In this document: positions 44,812 through 57,365 of the stretch, in pieces | How positions within the stretch are numbered: position 1 is the first letter of the stretch | Layout of the letters: each line of letters starts with the position of its first letter | DNA from: Pseudofabraea citricarpa | Taxonomy: Eukaryota; Ascomycota; Leotiomycetes; Helotiales; Dermateaceae | Length of the DNA stretch: 64,000 nucleotides | Direction of reading: 5' to 3' | NCBI GenBank assembly: GCA_029641185.1 | Contig: JAPWGK010000022.1 | Location: forward strand, 682,001 to 746,000 | Position numbers and translations under genes: made by a program | Notes under the pieces: model-generated | The model's input: only the letters and a program-made list of their open reading frames with translations | Databases searched by the model: none | What the model was told of the DNA's origin: nothing

Positions 44812-46187
44812 TTAATACTCGCGGTACTGGAAGACCTCCTCGTCGACCTTGCGGGCGACAATATCACGAGCGTGACGGCGCGCAACGGTGCTACCAGTGT
44901 ACTCAGTATCCTTGTGGGTGGAGTAGAAGGAGGAAATCCATGAGAGGAGATCGCCAAGAGTGGTCCCTTCTGGCTCGGTGACAGTGGATGGTGCCTCGGT
45001 CGATGGGGTAGATGTGGATGGGGAAGAGCTGGCAGTGCTGGTTGCAACAGCGGAGGAGGTGGTTGCAATTGTGACTGACGTAGCGAGAGACTCGATGACT
45101 GGAGATGGAGTGGCAGCGGCTTGAACGGCGAGGGAGGTTGGGTTCAAGGTGGCGGAAGCAGTCTTGGTCTTCTTGCTGCATAGGGATTTGGATACGCTTC
45201 CAGTTCCTTGAGGAGAAGCTACAGTAGTACCGTTACCGAATGGAGCACCGGTAGAAATAACGGGTGCTGAGGTGATAACAGAGGTAGCTGCTGCTTCGGT
45301 GGTGGCTGGAGCGCCGGTGGCCTCAGGAGCAACAGACGAAGTAGCGGAAGAAATGACAGATGTGGCACCAGTCTGGGCAGCGGTCTCGGCTCCAGAATAC
45401 AATGCTGGACCTGGAACAACATAGTCGGTGATAGTCTGGTAGATGTTCACCAGGATACCGGCATCAGTGGAGGTGTAAAGAGCGGTTCCAAGAGTACCTG
45501 CCGGGGCAGCAGTTCCTGAGCCGGTAACCTCCAAGTTGAAGCATTGAGGGTAGTTCTGAGCTCCGTCAGCTTGACCGGCAGAGTGAAGTGCGATAGTCTC
45601 GTGGCGGAGGACGTAGTTGCCAGGGGCAATATCAGATGGGATGGTGACAGCCCAGGTGTTGTTGTTGGCAATCATCTGATCGGATCCCCAGGTACCTGGA
45701 ATTGTGGTGTCATCGACCAATCCAACGCCATCAATCTTGAAGAATTCAAGAGTGGTCTTGTCGACAGTGGTACAATCGCCGTTGCAGCTTGCGAGGTAGT
45801 CGATCATTGGACCATGGTGAGACTCAGGCCAAGTGGTCCATTGAAGCTCAACAGTTCCACCAGCAGCAACAGTGGCTGAGGTTTGAGCATTGGTAGCTCC
45901 TTTGTGGCAGATGATGTCAGGGTCGGCATAAGCAGATGGGGCGACGAATCCATTGTCGGTATCCTCTGGAGTGGACCATCCGACTACTACGGGCTGCGTA
46001 GCCATGTACTGGTAATTGGCACTGTATCCGACATAGCTGATATGCTGTTAGCTAAAAACGAGGTTGCATTTATACTTGCAACTTACTAGACTCCATCGGC
46101 AACAATTCCACTGACGGTCCCGTGAGCGGCAGCCTTGGAGGCCAGAGCGATGACGCTTGCAAGTCCGGCGAGCTTAGAGAAAGACAT
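44812..46187 (-). CDS. AA9 lytic polysaccharide monooxygenase
   Basis: Two exons: 46087-46187 and 44812-46036, giving 441 residues. A 21-residue signal peptide ([21 protein letters not shown]) is cut before His22, which with its free amino group forms the copper histidine brace (mature N terminus HGTVSGIV). The second brace histidine is in [16 protein letters not shown], and [20 protein letters not shown] carries the axial His/Gln/Tyr pattern. These enzymes oxidatively cleave cellulose or hemicellulose outside the cell. After the catalytic domain (to about 250) comes a long Ser/Thr/Ala-rich tail of about 190 residues ending [20 protein letters not shown]. There is no CBM1 and no hydrophobic GPI-type end. 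The acceptor of the single intron is the second of two nearby AGs, chosen to keep the frame ([14 protein letters not shown]). Confidence 0.95.
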
Positions 46188-49033
46188 GATCAAAAAGATG
46201 CTGAAGTGAGAATTCCGCGCTGCGTAGTGGTACGAGTAGTGAGTACGAGGCTGATGCTGTAGAGCTGAGCTTCAAGCTTCAATCAATGAAGAGGCAGAAA
46301 GAAGAGAATGGAAGAGTCACAAGGACAAGAACTGCAAAGGACTGGATAAAGAGCGTGTGAAAACGAAATCGTTGACGATGGGAGAAAGATATGTTGAGTG
46401 ATGGGATGAACACCTTATATATTAAGATGGCGTCGAGCGTCAGAGGGCCCTGGGCCATTGCCACACCCTCCCTCATGGGATGAACAATTCTGGGCCCCAG
46501 TGGACGGTGGACCACTGTGCCCCTCATCACCAGGCGATGCAAGGCGAGAGAACTGGGGAAATACCAGATGCCAACTTGGATCAAGCACATTGATGAAAGC
46601 GCTATGATAAAATCCGCAACTTTGATTGAGCAGCATGAGCTACCCAGTCGCGTGCTCGGGCCAATAGTGCTGGATAGGGCAAGAGGCTTCCACTTCCAGC
46701 AGTGTATACAACGATGTAGAGGCCATCTCCACTGTAGTGCTGGCGCCAATCTGCGAGCAATATATTTCGGCGTGGAAAAACGCAACGTTCTCGTTTCGAC
46801 AGCGCGGCTCGGCGGCCCAAGTAGATTGTTTGCTCCTGTACAATTTACAAGGCGAATATGTTCGAAACGGACTGACGACTTGCATAGGGGGCAAGCAAGA
46901 ACATGCGATGCTCCGGCCAATGGTATCGTTGCTTGGAGATTGGAAGGAGTGTGTTTCGACGCAAGCGAGCACTGACTTCATTTATGTGAACCTTCACCGT
47001 CACGTGCATAAGCGCCCCACCGGCAGGAAGCTTAGCTATGGGCAGAGTTCATCCGTAGCGTGTCTCTTAGATTAAGAAAGCTTGAGTTTTGATGACGAAC
47101 GAGGTTTCATTAAAATCCTGACAGAGCAAACCGAGGCTGTGATTTCCTGTCGTGATGCATCTCCTGGTTGCCCTTGTGTTCGGGTTCGCGTAATCGGGAC
47201 AGGACAGGGCCTCTGCTTTGATTGATGAGGAATGATTTAAATATTAATTGATCGCTCTCTTGGTTTATTGAAACCAGCTTCATCTCCGATTTACTTCAAC
47301 ACGTTTCGTTATCTCGGGAGAAATTTCAGGCATCACCAACAAGACCCTTGGGAATGTGTCCCTTGGTCTTTGGTCACCAATGAGAACTGAGCATCACGAA
47401 AAACAGTGTATTCTTTCTGCACTTCTAAGCGATCGGAAGAGAAGTCTCTCCACACGCTCATAAAATCTCCGTTGCCCCTTGTCACCTACATGCGCTGAAT
47501 AGGCGGCTAATCCATTTTATTTCCGGACAGCGCTTTGCAGCTTACATGTAGCAGTAAGGCAAGAATTTACAATCGCTCTTTTATTTAATGGACACAACTG
47601 CACAATAAAGGGACCTTTTTCGCAGCGGTTCAAGATACCATCTAGCCGCGAACTAAGAACGTGCTTTTCCAATGGTAGTTGGAGTTGATTTGAGGTTCCA
47701 GAGCTCGGCATAAAATTGGAATCTGGAAAGGTAGCCAGCTAGAAAAATCTTCATTTCTGATTGCCTGGTTTGCCTCAATTTACCTAAGCCGGCCGAGGAA
47801 TAAATTGATCCTAATCGACCACAAGTCGCGAATAGTGACTGGATGCAGGAAAGGTTGTTGAGAAAATCCAAATACAACATATGTCAAACTATGAAAAGTC
47901 GAAACTTTATCAAATCAAGACGAATCTGACACAGAAGATCCTGCACTTATAATGCTCAACCTCTTTGATTAACTTAGCTACCTATCTAATCTTGCAATTT
48001 TTCTTACAGCATGCTACTGTAAACGGGGACATGTACGGTGCTCGAAATTCGTGGAACAAAAGTCAACACTGCTTGTTCTCGGAGTTATGGGTTGGAACTC
48101 ACATCACTTCTAAATCTTACTGGTCTCTTGTTGTCGAGTAAAGTGTGTGTTGAGAGTTGCTTGTGCTTTGTTGAAAAGGAGCTAAAAACTTGAGCTTCAA
48201 AGCACAATTGTCATGTATATAAAACGTGATTCCTTAAATTTGTACCATATGTTCCAGTCTATGTTAAACCTCGAAGTATCTCAGATCTGTTTCTTGTTTC
48301 TCGACTTCAAGTATATCTGACCTGAGCCGAAATAATAAGAAATTGCATCACGAACAATGCGTCCTCAAGAACGTTCAATCTCACCGATCCATGATTTGGA
48401 CAAGGAAAATACTCGTCAGAATTGAGAAGGCTGCAAATTACCCTACCTATCTAGTTGAGTAACCTTCTGTAGATACATGCTTTGCATTCAGAAAGCTGTC
48501 TTTAGGTCACTATTACCAAGACAATCTGACGAAAAATCTTCTCCGCCGCATGCGAGAGGGAAGGTACCTAATTCGGTCAAAATCGAGATTAACAGAGGGG
48601 GTGGACCTTTGGGAGTCAACCAGCTCGGAAAACGTTCTTCTTCGTCTCTTCGAAAGGACTACTCAAGCAGTAGGGATTTATTGGGAAACGCTTTAAAGGA
48701 TTGAAGTATACATTTCCGATAAAGATGGGAATGAATGTCAATCTCAAGGCTAAATGCAGTTCTGAAGACTTTGGCAGGTACGAGGTATTTTCCCTTGTTT
48801 CATCCACGCCAACATCCTTATCTATCAGGAGCGAATAAAAAAGAAGTTTGAAACATAGACGTTTTTCTTTACTGCTGTAACTCTTCGTGTATGCGCATAA
48901 ATCTAGCACATAGTTTATCGTACTAGTTGAACTACGCCCTTCAAAGCTGCCCTAATATCAACACAGTGGCTCATTTCTCGCCCCAGCTCTCCAAGACCAA
49001 TTCACATCCACCATTATCTTACCAGCCGCCAGT
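46188..49033. other. Long spacer upstream of the AA9 gene
   Basis: Open frames overlap on all strands at 46279-47075 (up to 213 codons) but none has motifs, splice support or frame consistency. The rest (47.1-49.0 kb) shows no gene. A 75-codon plus frame at 48477-48704 is weak. Confidence 0.5.
46415..46421 (-). promoter_or_regulatory. TATA-like box of the AA9 gene
   Basis: TATATAA on the minus strand about 230 nt upstream of the AA9 start codon, with pyrimidine-rich sequence in between. Position and sequence only. Confidence 0.35.
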
Positions 49034-51170
49034 ATGGTTAAAATAAGTAATAATTCAGACACGGCTACGTTCATACTTAATTCTCAACCATTAGAGATCG
49101 ATAGCAAGCTAGAGCGACTTAACCACGAACTGCGAGCTTTACTCTCCACCAAGGTCCGCGCAGAAACAGCAGCGAGCCCTTATGATACCAAGACACGCAT
49201 CAACGGGTTCAACGAGAAAGCCATCAAGGTCTGAGACGACTAGCTGCCGACTATGAAGACGTTCAAAGATGTAGCAAAGAAGAAGGTCCTTAGAAGCTTA
49301 CATGCGATAGAAGATGCTTTTGTGTATCTCGTAACGACAATTAAGAAAGCTAGCGTTTGCTTTCACATTGTTTTACAGGAATCTTCTGACGATAATCACC
49401 GTACCCGAGCTACTCACGCGGCAAAGAGGAGTGAAATTCTGAAAGCAAAACGGCAGGTAGGTTTGAACATCTTACGCCCGAATATTCTTATTGCTTAAAT
49501 CCTTTAGATATTATTGGAGCGCAGATGTAGGATCATTGACGAGGCAGATGAGCTAGACGCAGAAGCGGAGGAGCTTCCGGACATATCCATAAACATTTCG
49601 ATGGACGAGGATGAACCTAAGCCAACCACATTCGAATTTCCAGAATAGTACAAAAGCTCAATCATGCAACTGAAGCAGCACAACTAGGTTTGCAAGAAAT
49701 GCAGCGAAACCACTCTCAATTGCAGGCTATGGTCCAACGGAGTGCTCTCAAGCCTCTAACGGTTGCAGCGTTAGAGAGGCTCCAAAAGCTCAAGGACCTC
49801 AAGCATCGTCTCAAGTATCGCGACAAACTTTTAACAACCTCGAACCAACAGGCGGCTGACCTGCAAGATAAAGTTTCCAAAATCGAGTAAGGGATGAGAG
49901 CAGTCTGGGAACAACGTCAGAAGTGCGAAAGCGAAGGCAGGGAACTTAAGCAATGGCTAGAACTTGAACGACAGGAAACAGATGTTAACAAGAATCGCAT
50001 CATTCAACTCGAAGACGAGATCAGAAACCATGACCAAAACGTTCCGGGGGGGGGCAATATTCTTGTTAGCCATAGTCAGGTAGCCCAATCCAGAGTTCAA
50101 GACACGACTCGCCTCAGCAAGGCCAGTGAGGCAAAGATTCGAGATCAAGGCTTTCACATGGCTAAGATCAAAGCAGAAAAGAAAGTGAAGCAAGTGAAAA
50201 TAACTGCCTTAGTTGCTGAGTCTAAAACCTTTACAGACAGATCAACAGCGACAGATTCAATAATGACTAAAGCTACACAGGAGATCTATCGACTCGAGAA
50301 AGAATAGGATGCGTCTAAAAAAATCCTTGCCCAGGGGAAAAACAATAGCAAGGATGTCTCAGAAAGTTCCGAGGCTGCTCGGGTGGGTAGAAACCAAAAG
50401 GTAAGTTGAAGTAGAAATTTTTATCCAACTTGGAGTACGAGAGCTCATATTCGACAGCTATCTCAACCGTAACTCCAAGCCAGGAGGTTGTTGGCACAAT
50501 CAAAAATTTGCCGGAGCTTGGTGATTTCGATTACGTTTAACTCTGCGAAGAAATAAGAAAACTTAAAACTTAGAGCGAGATTGATAGAGGCGCAAACGTA
50601 CTACAGAACAGAGCTTCCCTGAGAAACCACTTGTACAAATCGAAAGACGCATCCGTGAGCGATTCGTGGAACAATCGAAGACGGTTTGGGGAAATGGAGG
50701 CTTCATCAACGTCGACCCAAAAACCCGAGGCCGAGCATGTCAAGCCACTATCGAATAAGGAAACGAGGCGGCATATGGTGGCAATATCGAGGCAGACCTT
50801 GCGATGTTTTAATTGCGGTCCTTGAAATCTGATGATGGAAAGGAGCTTTTTTATTAGTTGCATTATCGTGCAGTGCAATAACCTACTGAGGGAGGAGTAA
50901 CCCCAAAGAATGAAGGGGATTCAGGACATGGAAGGAACAATGGCGCACTTTCTTGGTTTTACCCCTTATACAGCTAGTCGCCCTTTGGATTCCGAATTTG
51001 GGAAGCTGAGAGATGGGTGCGAAGCTATCTTACAGAAGCTCAAAGGCGTACATCAATTTGATGGAGCAATTGAGCTTGTTTTCAGTTCGGACCTGGACGT
51101 TGCACAAAAGCTGAGAAGGATGAAAGCTATCACTATCGACATGAGAAGACTTTGCAGAAAGTTGAACTAG
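49034..51170 (+). pseudogene. Decayed coiled-coil protein gene
   Basis: A chain of plus-strand segments that read as one long helical protein broken by stops: 49034-49498, then after an intron starting at 49456 (GTAGGT) to about 49648, 49645-50400 in a shifted frame, and about 50430-51170. Typical text is KLERLNHELRALLSTK, LKDLKHRLKYRDKLLTTSN, LELERQETDVNKNRIIQLED and KLRDGCEAILQKLK: heptad-like, Leu/Glu/Lys-rich. In-frame stops lie at 49232 (TGA), 49241 (TAG), 49888 (TAA), 50305 (TAG), 50538 (TAA), 50571 (TAG), 50823 (TGA) and 50898 (TAA). Five of the eight become Gln codons by one C to T reversal, and the rest fit Trp or Arg. The segments look conserved in composition, so decay is probably recent. 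The family is not identified. Confidence 0.65.
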
Positions 51171-51612
51171 TCTTCATGAAAGGTGATTGTAACTTGAACA
51201 TTCCCTATTCAGCGATGAAGGAAGCAGTAGTGGAGAGTCTTTAGGAGAAGTAGTTCTATGGACGATTAGTATTGGATATGATTCCATCGCTAAAGAATAG
51301 AAAATCAGAAAAGTCAGGACATGGACGTGTTTTACCCAATGATCTGGTGTGAACCAAGAACGTTGGCATCTGGAGATTTTGTAAGGCATGATCAATAGAC
51401 AGATATAACCCACACGCTGTCACATAAAAGCTAACATGTCAACATAGAAGCTTTAAATTTTCAAAGTGTATGAAGGACCTCCAGCCTAAAGTGCCAGCTT
51501 GCTATGTAAATATATACAATTGAAAGAAAGTAAAAAAGGTAAATGCGCCACATTGTAACCTCTAGGGAATACAAGCGTCCAAGAAAGAAGAATACATATC
51601 TACTGGCTTTGT
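51171..51612. other. Spacer, no gene seen
   Basis: Between the decayed coiled-coil gene and the stop of the CAP-family gene. The minus-strand frame at 51174-51413 has no features. Confidence 0.5.
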
Positions 51613-52544
51613 CTAGTACGAAACAGTAGCTTGGCCCAAGGGCTCACCAACATTTTCCGCATACTCGCCTGCGTAATTGCCTAATATGAAACATTAGTAA
51701 AGGTGCATAAAGTCTGGAGGGAAAAGGAGTGGGAACTTACCAGCAGAGGCATAGTTGCAAACGGTGAAGTAGCTCTCAGCTCCACTGAAGATCGTTCCAC
51801 TTGCACAGAGCTGGGTAGCACATCCAACCTTCGAAGTGCTTTTCCATACAAGCTGCGTGAAGTGGCCCCAGTCGGCGAAATTAGTCATCGACGGAGAAGC
51901 TTGTCCATACAACCCATTGAAGGTATTGACTTCGCCATTGTACCATCCCTCGGTAATAGCCTCTCCGACCGCTTGTGTGGCTGAGTCCAAAACTGCTGCG
52001 GCCAGATTCTGTCCGTTGTCTCCGTCACTAAATATCAGGTCAGTAAGATTGAATAAGAATGAGGAATATGCTAGATGGGGATTTACATCACATGCTCAAA
52101 GACACAGGTTGCTGCTACAGATGCAGCGCTGCTAGCGAGGGCGGTGTCATAGACCAGGTCGCTTGCTGAGTGGTTTGCACGATGAACATTGTGCTGTGTG
52201 AGAACAATGGATTCGTAGTCTGTTGAAGCAGCTGCTGAGGCTGTGGCAGATGGCTCGGCAGAGGATGTAGCTACCGCTGTGCTTGTGGGGATGACCTCGA
52301 CTGAGGATGTGGATGCTGCGAGAACTTCAACTTCCGGGGTCGGTGTTGTCTGGATAGCCGAGCTTGAGAGAACCGATGTCTGGATAACTTGAACTGTAGA
52401 GCTTGGTATCGGTTGTGCTACAGCCGAGGATGAGGGCACTGGCTCAAAATCGTAGTCAGGAACACAATCATCCCATTCCTCGCCGATAGGAGCTGCGGCT
52501 GAAAGACCAGCAAGGGCCACGAAGAATACTGGAGAAAATTGCAT
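51613..52544 (-). CDS. Secreted CAP-superfamily (SCP/PR-1-like) protein
   Basis: Three exons: 52087-52544, 51741-52027 and 51613-51680, giving 270 residues. A signal peptide (MQFSPVFFVALAGLSAAAP) is followed by a Ser/Thr/Pro-rich linker (about 35-110), likely O-glycosylated. The CAP domain shows LTQHNVHRANHSA, ATCVFEHV, NLAAAVLDSATQAVGEAI, the signature WGHFTQLVWKSTSKVGCATQ and the end motif YASAGNYAGEYAENV. Fungal members bind sterols or lipids and can act at the host interface. The paired cysteines expected of the domain are present. The first intron uses GTAAAT after GTGAT. Confidence 0.93.
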
Positions 52545-54177
52545 GTTGTGCGTAAGGAGCGTGAAAGGAGCGTAAAGAAAATAACGAGTGTGTGGTTGGA
52601 TATTGAAGTGAGGATGCTTGAGATGAAAACTACACCGGAAAGCAGACCTTTATCAATGTGCAAAAATGGTGAGACGGACAGGACATGATTCTTTAGCCAA
52701 TCTCATAGTTGTTTTCAAATTACATAGGGAAATGAGGACGTAATCTTGAAAGTGGATTGATGAGGTGATTGATGGAAGCGCGAGTCGTTCTAGACTTCAA
52801 CAAGAGCCTTGTAGGTGGTTTCACCAATCCCCATAATTTGCGCGGATGAATTAAATGACGGAAAAGTTTAAAGTTAGCCTTATACAAGAGAAGAGTGAAA
52901 ATATTACCATGCACGTTTCAGATACATCAAGCAACTTGGCCCCCGGACTCGCCAAACAACTACCGCGAGATTGATGACTCCACAACACAAGATTTCATCA
53001 GCCTTATTTGCTCGAGAGATAACATTGTACTTGCACCCTTGTGATTTGAGGGAGTTCTTCCGCCGTGTTTCTTACATGCCTGCCGTCTGGTTCTCGCAGA
53101 AGCCGGATTGCCGTTGCAAGGTCAGTTCTCTCCCGTCGGGCCCGAACCACTACAAGACTTCAAGGAAGACGATGCTTGTCTGATATCCATGAAATATCTC
53201 CGAGGTCATGAATGTCAAGTTAGGCATCGACCGTGCAAAAGATGTTTGACTCATGGTGTATTCTTGTTCTGCTCTTGGACAAATTAAAGTTGACAATCGT
53301 TGCTTAGTCATCCACCCATCTGCGTGTGTTGCGTGCATTATGTGTGCTTTCCTCCAGATTTGTATTAACAAAACCTCTCGACCGTGTTCCAATGATGTCT
53401 TATCTTCAACAGACTCATTCTTTCATCAGAATGCAGAATGCAGCATATATATCCACACGGGGCTTGTGCAAGGCTTCGGCACTGGGTTATCTCCCAAGCA
53501 GAATTGTCATTTTAAATTCCTGCCCTTGACATCGGCCTAACCAGCAAATCCCCAGCATCGTGAGACTGAGACCTTGTTATTTTCCTCTTTTCTCTCTTTC
53601 TCTTTCTCTCCCCTCTCTCCCTCTCTCTCATCTCTCTCTCCGTGTGTGTATGTGTCTCTGACTTTCTCCAGGATGAACACTCATTAGCGGCCTTGGCCAT
53701 ATTGCGCTCAGTGAGCTGTCAAGTTTCGGCTTCCCCTCACTCCATGACTTATGCTCCACTCATGAGATCATCGGTACCTGTAAGCACTGGGCACCCGCCA
53801 TCTTGATTGCATGACAAGACGGTGCTCGGTCTTGGATATATGGTCGACCTGGTCATGGTCATGTGATTCTTTTACCATGGCAACTTGGAACAACTTACTC
53901 CACGAGCGCAGAAAATAAGTCCTCTTTAAGCCCAACCAAACTCATCAGCATGTACGGTATTCATCTTGAAGACTTGGAGACCCCCCGTTTTCCCCTACGT
54001 CTTCGTCATGCTGCAGGAAAAGTTTCCGGCCGGTCTAATGCTTAACCGGATCATACTTGGCATCCGGGATCGCTGCAACGCGGGGACAGCAACTTCCAAT
54101 TCCCAAAATCCATATATGAATTAACTGGTCCCAAGATTCTTTCCAAATATCTTGACTTATCCAGAACGACGACCAAA
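52545..54177. other. Divergent spacer with a CT-rich tract
   Basis: Promoters of the CAP-family gene (-) and the galactonate-dehydratase-like gene (+). Open frames at 52971-53183 and 53253-53540 have no recognisable features. Confidence 0.5.
53581..53655. repeat. CT-rich and GT microsatellite tract
   Basis: Imperfect TCTCTC/CCCTCT runs over about 60 nt, then GTGTGTGTATGTG. Simple sequence in the divergent spacer. Confidence 0.85.
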
Positions 54178-55468
54178 ATGCCTAAGATTGCCAAGATAGA
54201 GTATTTTCGAGTGCCACCACGCTGGCTTTTCGTTAAAATTACCGATGAAGAGGGCAAGGTGGGGTGGGGAGAGGCGTCGCTTGAAGGTCACACTCAAGCT
54301 GTTGAGGGTTGTCTAGATGCCTATGCCGAGCGATATACAGGAATGGAAGCCGAGTAAGCATACCATTTACAATAAGAATCGAGAAATTAACAATTCAATC
54401 AGTGATATTGAACATATCTGGCAAACCTCTTGGCGATTGGGTTTCTATCGAGGTGGACCAGTTTTTATGAGTGCTCTTGCTGGAATTGATATTGCCTTAT
54501 GGGATTTAAAAGGTGCTTCTTTTCCAAGCCTAAATTTCCGAATATATCTAAAGTGACAATAGCAAGAAGAATAGGTGTCCCGATATATCAATTGCTGGGT
54601 GGCAAGTTAAGAGACAAGATCAAGGTCTATGCATGGATAGGAGGAGACCGGCCATCTGATATTGCAGTTCAAGCGTAATTTCTTCCGCTCTGTGTCATTT
54701 TCCCTGCTGATTATATCTAGAGAAGCAAGGAAGGCTCAAGGCTTCACAGCAGTGAAGATGAATGGTACCGAAGATCTCGGCTGGTTCGATTCACCATCAG
54801 CTTTAGACGACTGTGTTGAGCGTCTGAAAGCGGTCAAGGCTCTGGGTATGGATGCCGGTATTGATTTCCATGGACGAGTTCACAAACCTATGGCTAAGCA
54901 ACTCGCGCATGCTCTCGAGCCTTATCGACCAATGTTTATCGAGGAGCCACTGCTTTCGGAGCACATTGATGGTATTAAAGCTCTCTCACAGCTTACAAGC
55001 ACTCCAATTGCGCTGGGCGAACGGCTTCACAGTCGTTGGGATGTAAAACCTTTCCTGGAAGCAGGAGCAGTTGACATTCTGCAACCAGATATTAGTCACT
55101 GCGGAGGCATCTCTGAGATGCGTCGTATAGCAGCAATGGCAGAGACATATGATGTTGCCCTTGCACCTCACTGTCCTCTAGGACCCATTGCCCTTGCAGC
55201 AAATATCCAAGTGGATGCTGTAAGTGCAAACTTTGCGATTCAGGAGATGAGCTTAGGGATTCATTATAATGTTGGAGGGCAGGATCTGACAAGTTACACC
55301 CACAATCCAGAAGTCTGGAATGTCAAGGATGGGTATATTGACCTTCTGACTGGACCTGGACTTGGTATCGAAATTGATGAAGAACAAGTGCGGAGGCTCT
55401 CTAAAGATGCAAAAGCTTGGGTTAGTCCAGGTTTTATTGGACCTGGTGGTGAAGTTAGAGAATGGTAA
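54178..55468 (+). CDS. D-galactonate dehydratase-like enolase-superfamily enzyme
   Basis: Four exons: 54178-54353, 54403-54512, 54563-54674 and 54721-55468, giving 381 residues. The N-terminal capping domain begins [20 protein letters not shown] and contains [17 protein letters not shown]. The barrel has the mandelate-racemase-type residues: FTAVKMNG (Lys), AGIDFHGR (metal Asp), PMFIEEPLL (metal Glu), [12 protein letters not shown] (metal Glu) and [14 protein letters not shown] (catalytic His). This is closest to D-galactonate dehydratases (DgoD type), which make 2-keto-3-deoxygalactonate. Other sugar-acid dehydratases of the family remain possible. The intron after DLK has an uncommon GTGCTT donor, but the frame and homology across it are good. 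The stop is 113 nt from the stop of the convergent monooxygenase. Confidence 0.9.
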
Positions 55469-55581
55469 AAGTGGTCAACGTCACGACATTTGTGATGGAA
55501 ACAAATAACAATAAAAGGCTTGTGTATCACCCTTGTTGCTTTGCATGAGTTCTCTTCTCATAAAGGTTCTCTTCTTAAAAT

Positions 55582-57365
55582 TTATGTGCTTTCCTCTTCT
55601 GGTACCTTATTAATGGTAATGTCGCCATGTGCGTTGACAACAGCAGTTTGTTTCAACTTCTGGTATCTGAATTGAGAAGCAGTATGCTCATCTGGAAGAT
55701 GTGGGTTGCCAGGCCTACTATGTAAGTTCTCTCGAAAGGTTCCACCGGGTACTGCATAATCTTCCCACATCAGTCCCCGTTGCTGCAAAACTGGAACAAG
55801 TAACTCTACAACATCCTCATACGAACCCGGATTCGAGACATCTAAGGAACCATCAGCATAAACCGTTAAATAACGTAACACGAACGAAACAGAAACCCAC
55901 AAGCAACATTAAACCCATCGATGTCAGCAACATTTGCCCACTCCTCCATAACATCTGCAACCATTTCAGGTGTCCCAATTGGCATACACGCAAACCCACA
56001 GAACGCAAACTCCTCACCAAGTCTCCGTGGCGTCATCGCTTCGCCACTCACACTCTTTATGGCATCAAACATCGTATGAATCGTCGAGTCTTTGCCAGTG
56101 CCGACCTCAAATGGCTCATCCAGTGGGTACTTGCTCAGATCCGTACCAAGAAAGGTACTCAGCTTCACCAAACCCCCTCTGTAATCAGCGAGTTTTCGGA
56201 ATCGTTCCCACTTCATCTGTGCTTCCTCGAGCGTGCGGCCGAGGATTGGTGTTATCTGTGGGAAGAACTTCACTTCTGATGGGTCTCGACCATGTGCTGC
56301 GGCCGCAGCTCGCATCTCTTTTACAAATGGCGCTGTCCCTGATGGTGTACGGCCTCCGATAAATAACGCTTCTGCGTGCTTCGAGCCGAAATTCTTTCCT
56401 GCAGAAGATGAACCGGCTTGGAACAGAACCGGTGTTCGCTGTGGTCCAGGATGTGATTGTTGTATTCCGGACAAGGTGTGGTATTTACCATTGTACGTTA
56501 TCTTGTGGATCTTACTTGGATCATAAGCACCTACTGCTGGATCCCAGATCTGGGCGTTATCTTCCCATGACCCTTCCAGGAGACTATTAACGTGGTTTTC
56601 AGTTACTTGTTCATACGTGGAGAATGAGGAAGGCATACGAGTAGACCACCTCCATGTATTCATGAGCTTCGTCGTATCGTTGGTCATGTGGTGTCGCGGC
56701 TTTCCTGCCCATCGCTTTCGCTGCTCCACTCCCATAACTTGTTACTACATTCCATGCTATCCGTCCCTTGGTTGCATGATCGAGCGTCGACCATGTTCTT
56801 GCAAGGATATACGGCTGGCGAGTGCAAAAATCATTAGCGTTTCAATGCATCAATGAGGAGATGCTGGAGAGAATTTACGTTGATGTATGAAGTACTGCCA
56901 GTGATGCCGAATGAAAGCGATTTCGTCACGGCGGCCATAGCGGATACGTAAACAACGGGATCCATAGCTGCTACTGTAGCACCGGCAAGGTACGAAGCAT
57001 CTGCTGTTCCTTCATATGTCTCTTCCACTGTAAATCGGCAGAGGAGAAAACAATTAGTCTTGTTCACATTTCTCTGTTCAACAGATATCAGATGATTCAA
57101 CATGCGGCATACCTCCGTAGACGTCAGCGAAGAAGATAGATGTGATCTTGCCCTTCTCAGCCAATTTCGCTAGCCAGATATAATATTCTAGAGAATCCTT
57201 GGTGCGTGAGTTGTCTCCTGGCGCTCTGTATCTCTTTAGTTATTGTAAGCTTTTGTGGGCGGAAGGAATAAGCACAACGCACTTCCACAATCCGATGCCC
57301 ATATGGTTCCCTGCGCACGAGACATCGAAAAAATTGAGGTGAATTTTTTTGTTTGGCGCCATCAT
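55582..57365 (-). CDS. FMN-dependent monooxygenase, nitrilotriacetate/DszA type
   Basis: Six exons: 57283-57365, 57113-57225, 56879-57027, 56639-56814, 55901-56583 and 55582-55841, giving 487 residues (486 if the second of two adjacent ATGs is used). The family text is strong: IHLNFFDVSCAGNHMGIGLW, KGKITSIFFADVYG, SLSFGITGSTSYINPYILAR, RIAWNVVTSYGSGAAKAMGR, PVLFQAGSSSAGKNFGSKHA and SNPGSYEDVVELLVPVLQQR. These luciferase-like enzymes use FMNH2 supplied by a separate reductase to oxidise small substrates (nitrilotriacetate, dibenzothiophene sulfone, long-chain alkanes). The substrate here is unknown. The ending is a hydrophilic tail (KVPEEEST). Some exons use GTGGGT or GTGCGT donors. Confidence 0.92.

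Noticed and set aside
46279..46975. Overlapping frames of 213 (-) and 152 (+) codons upstream of the AA9 gene
   Set aside because: They are open on several frames at once, have no motifs and cover the likely AA9 promoter and 5' UTR.
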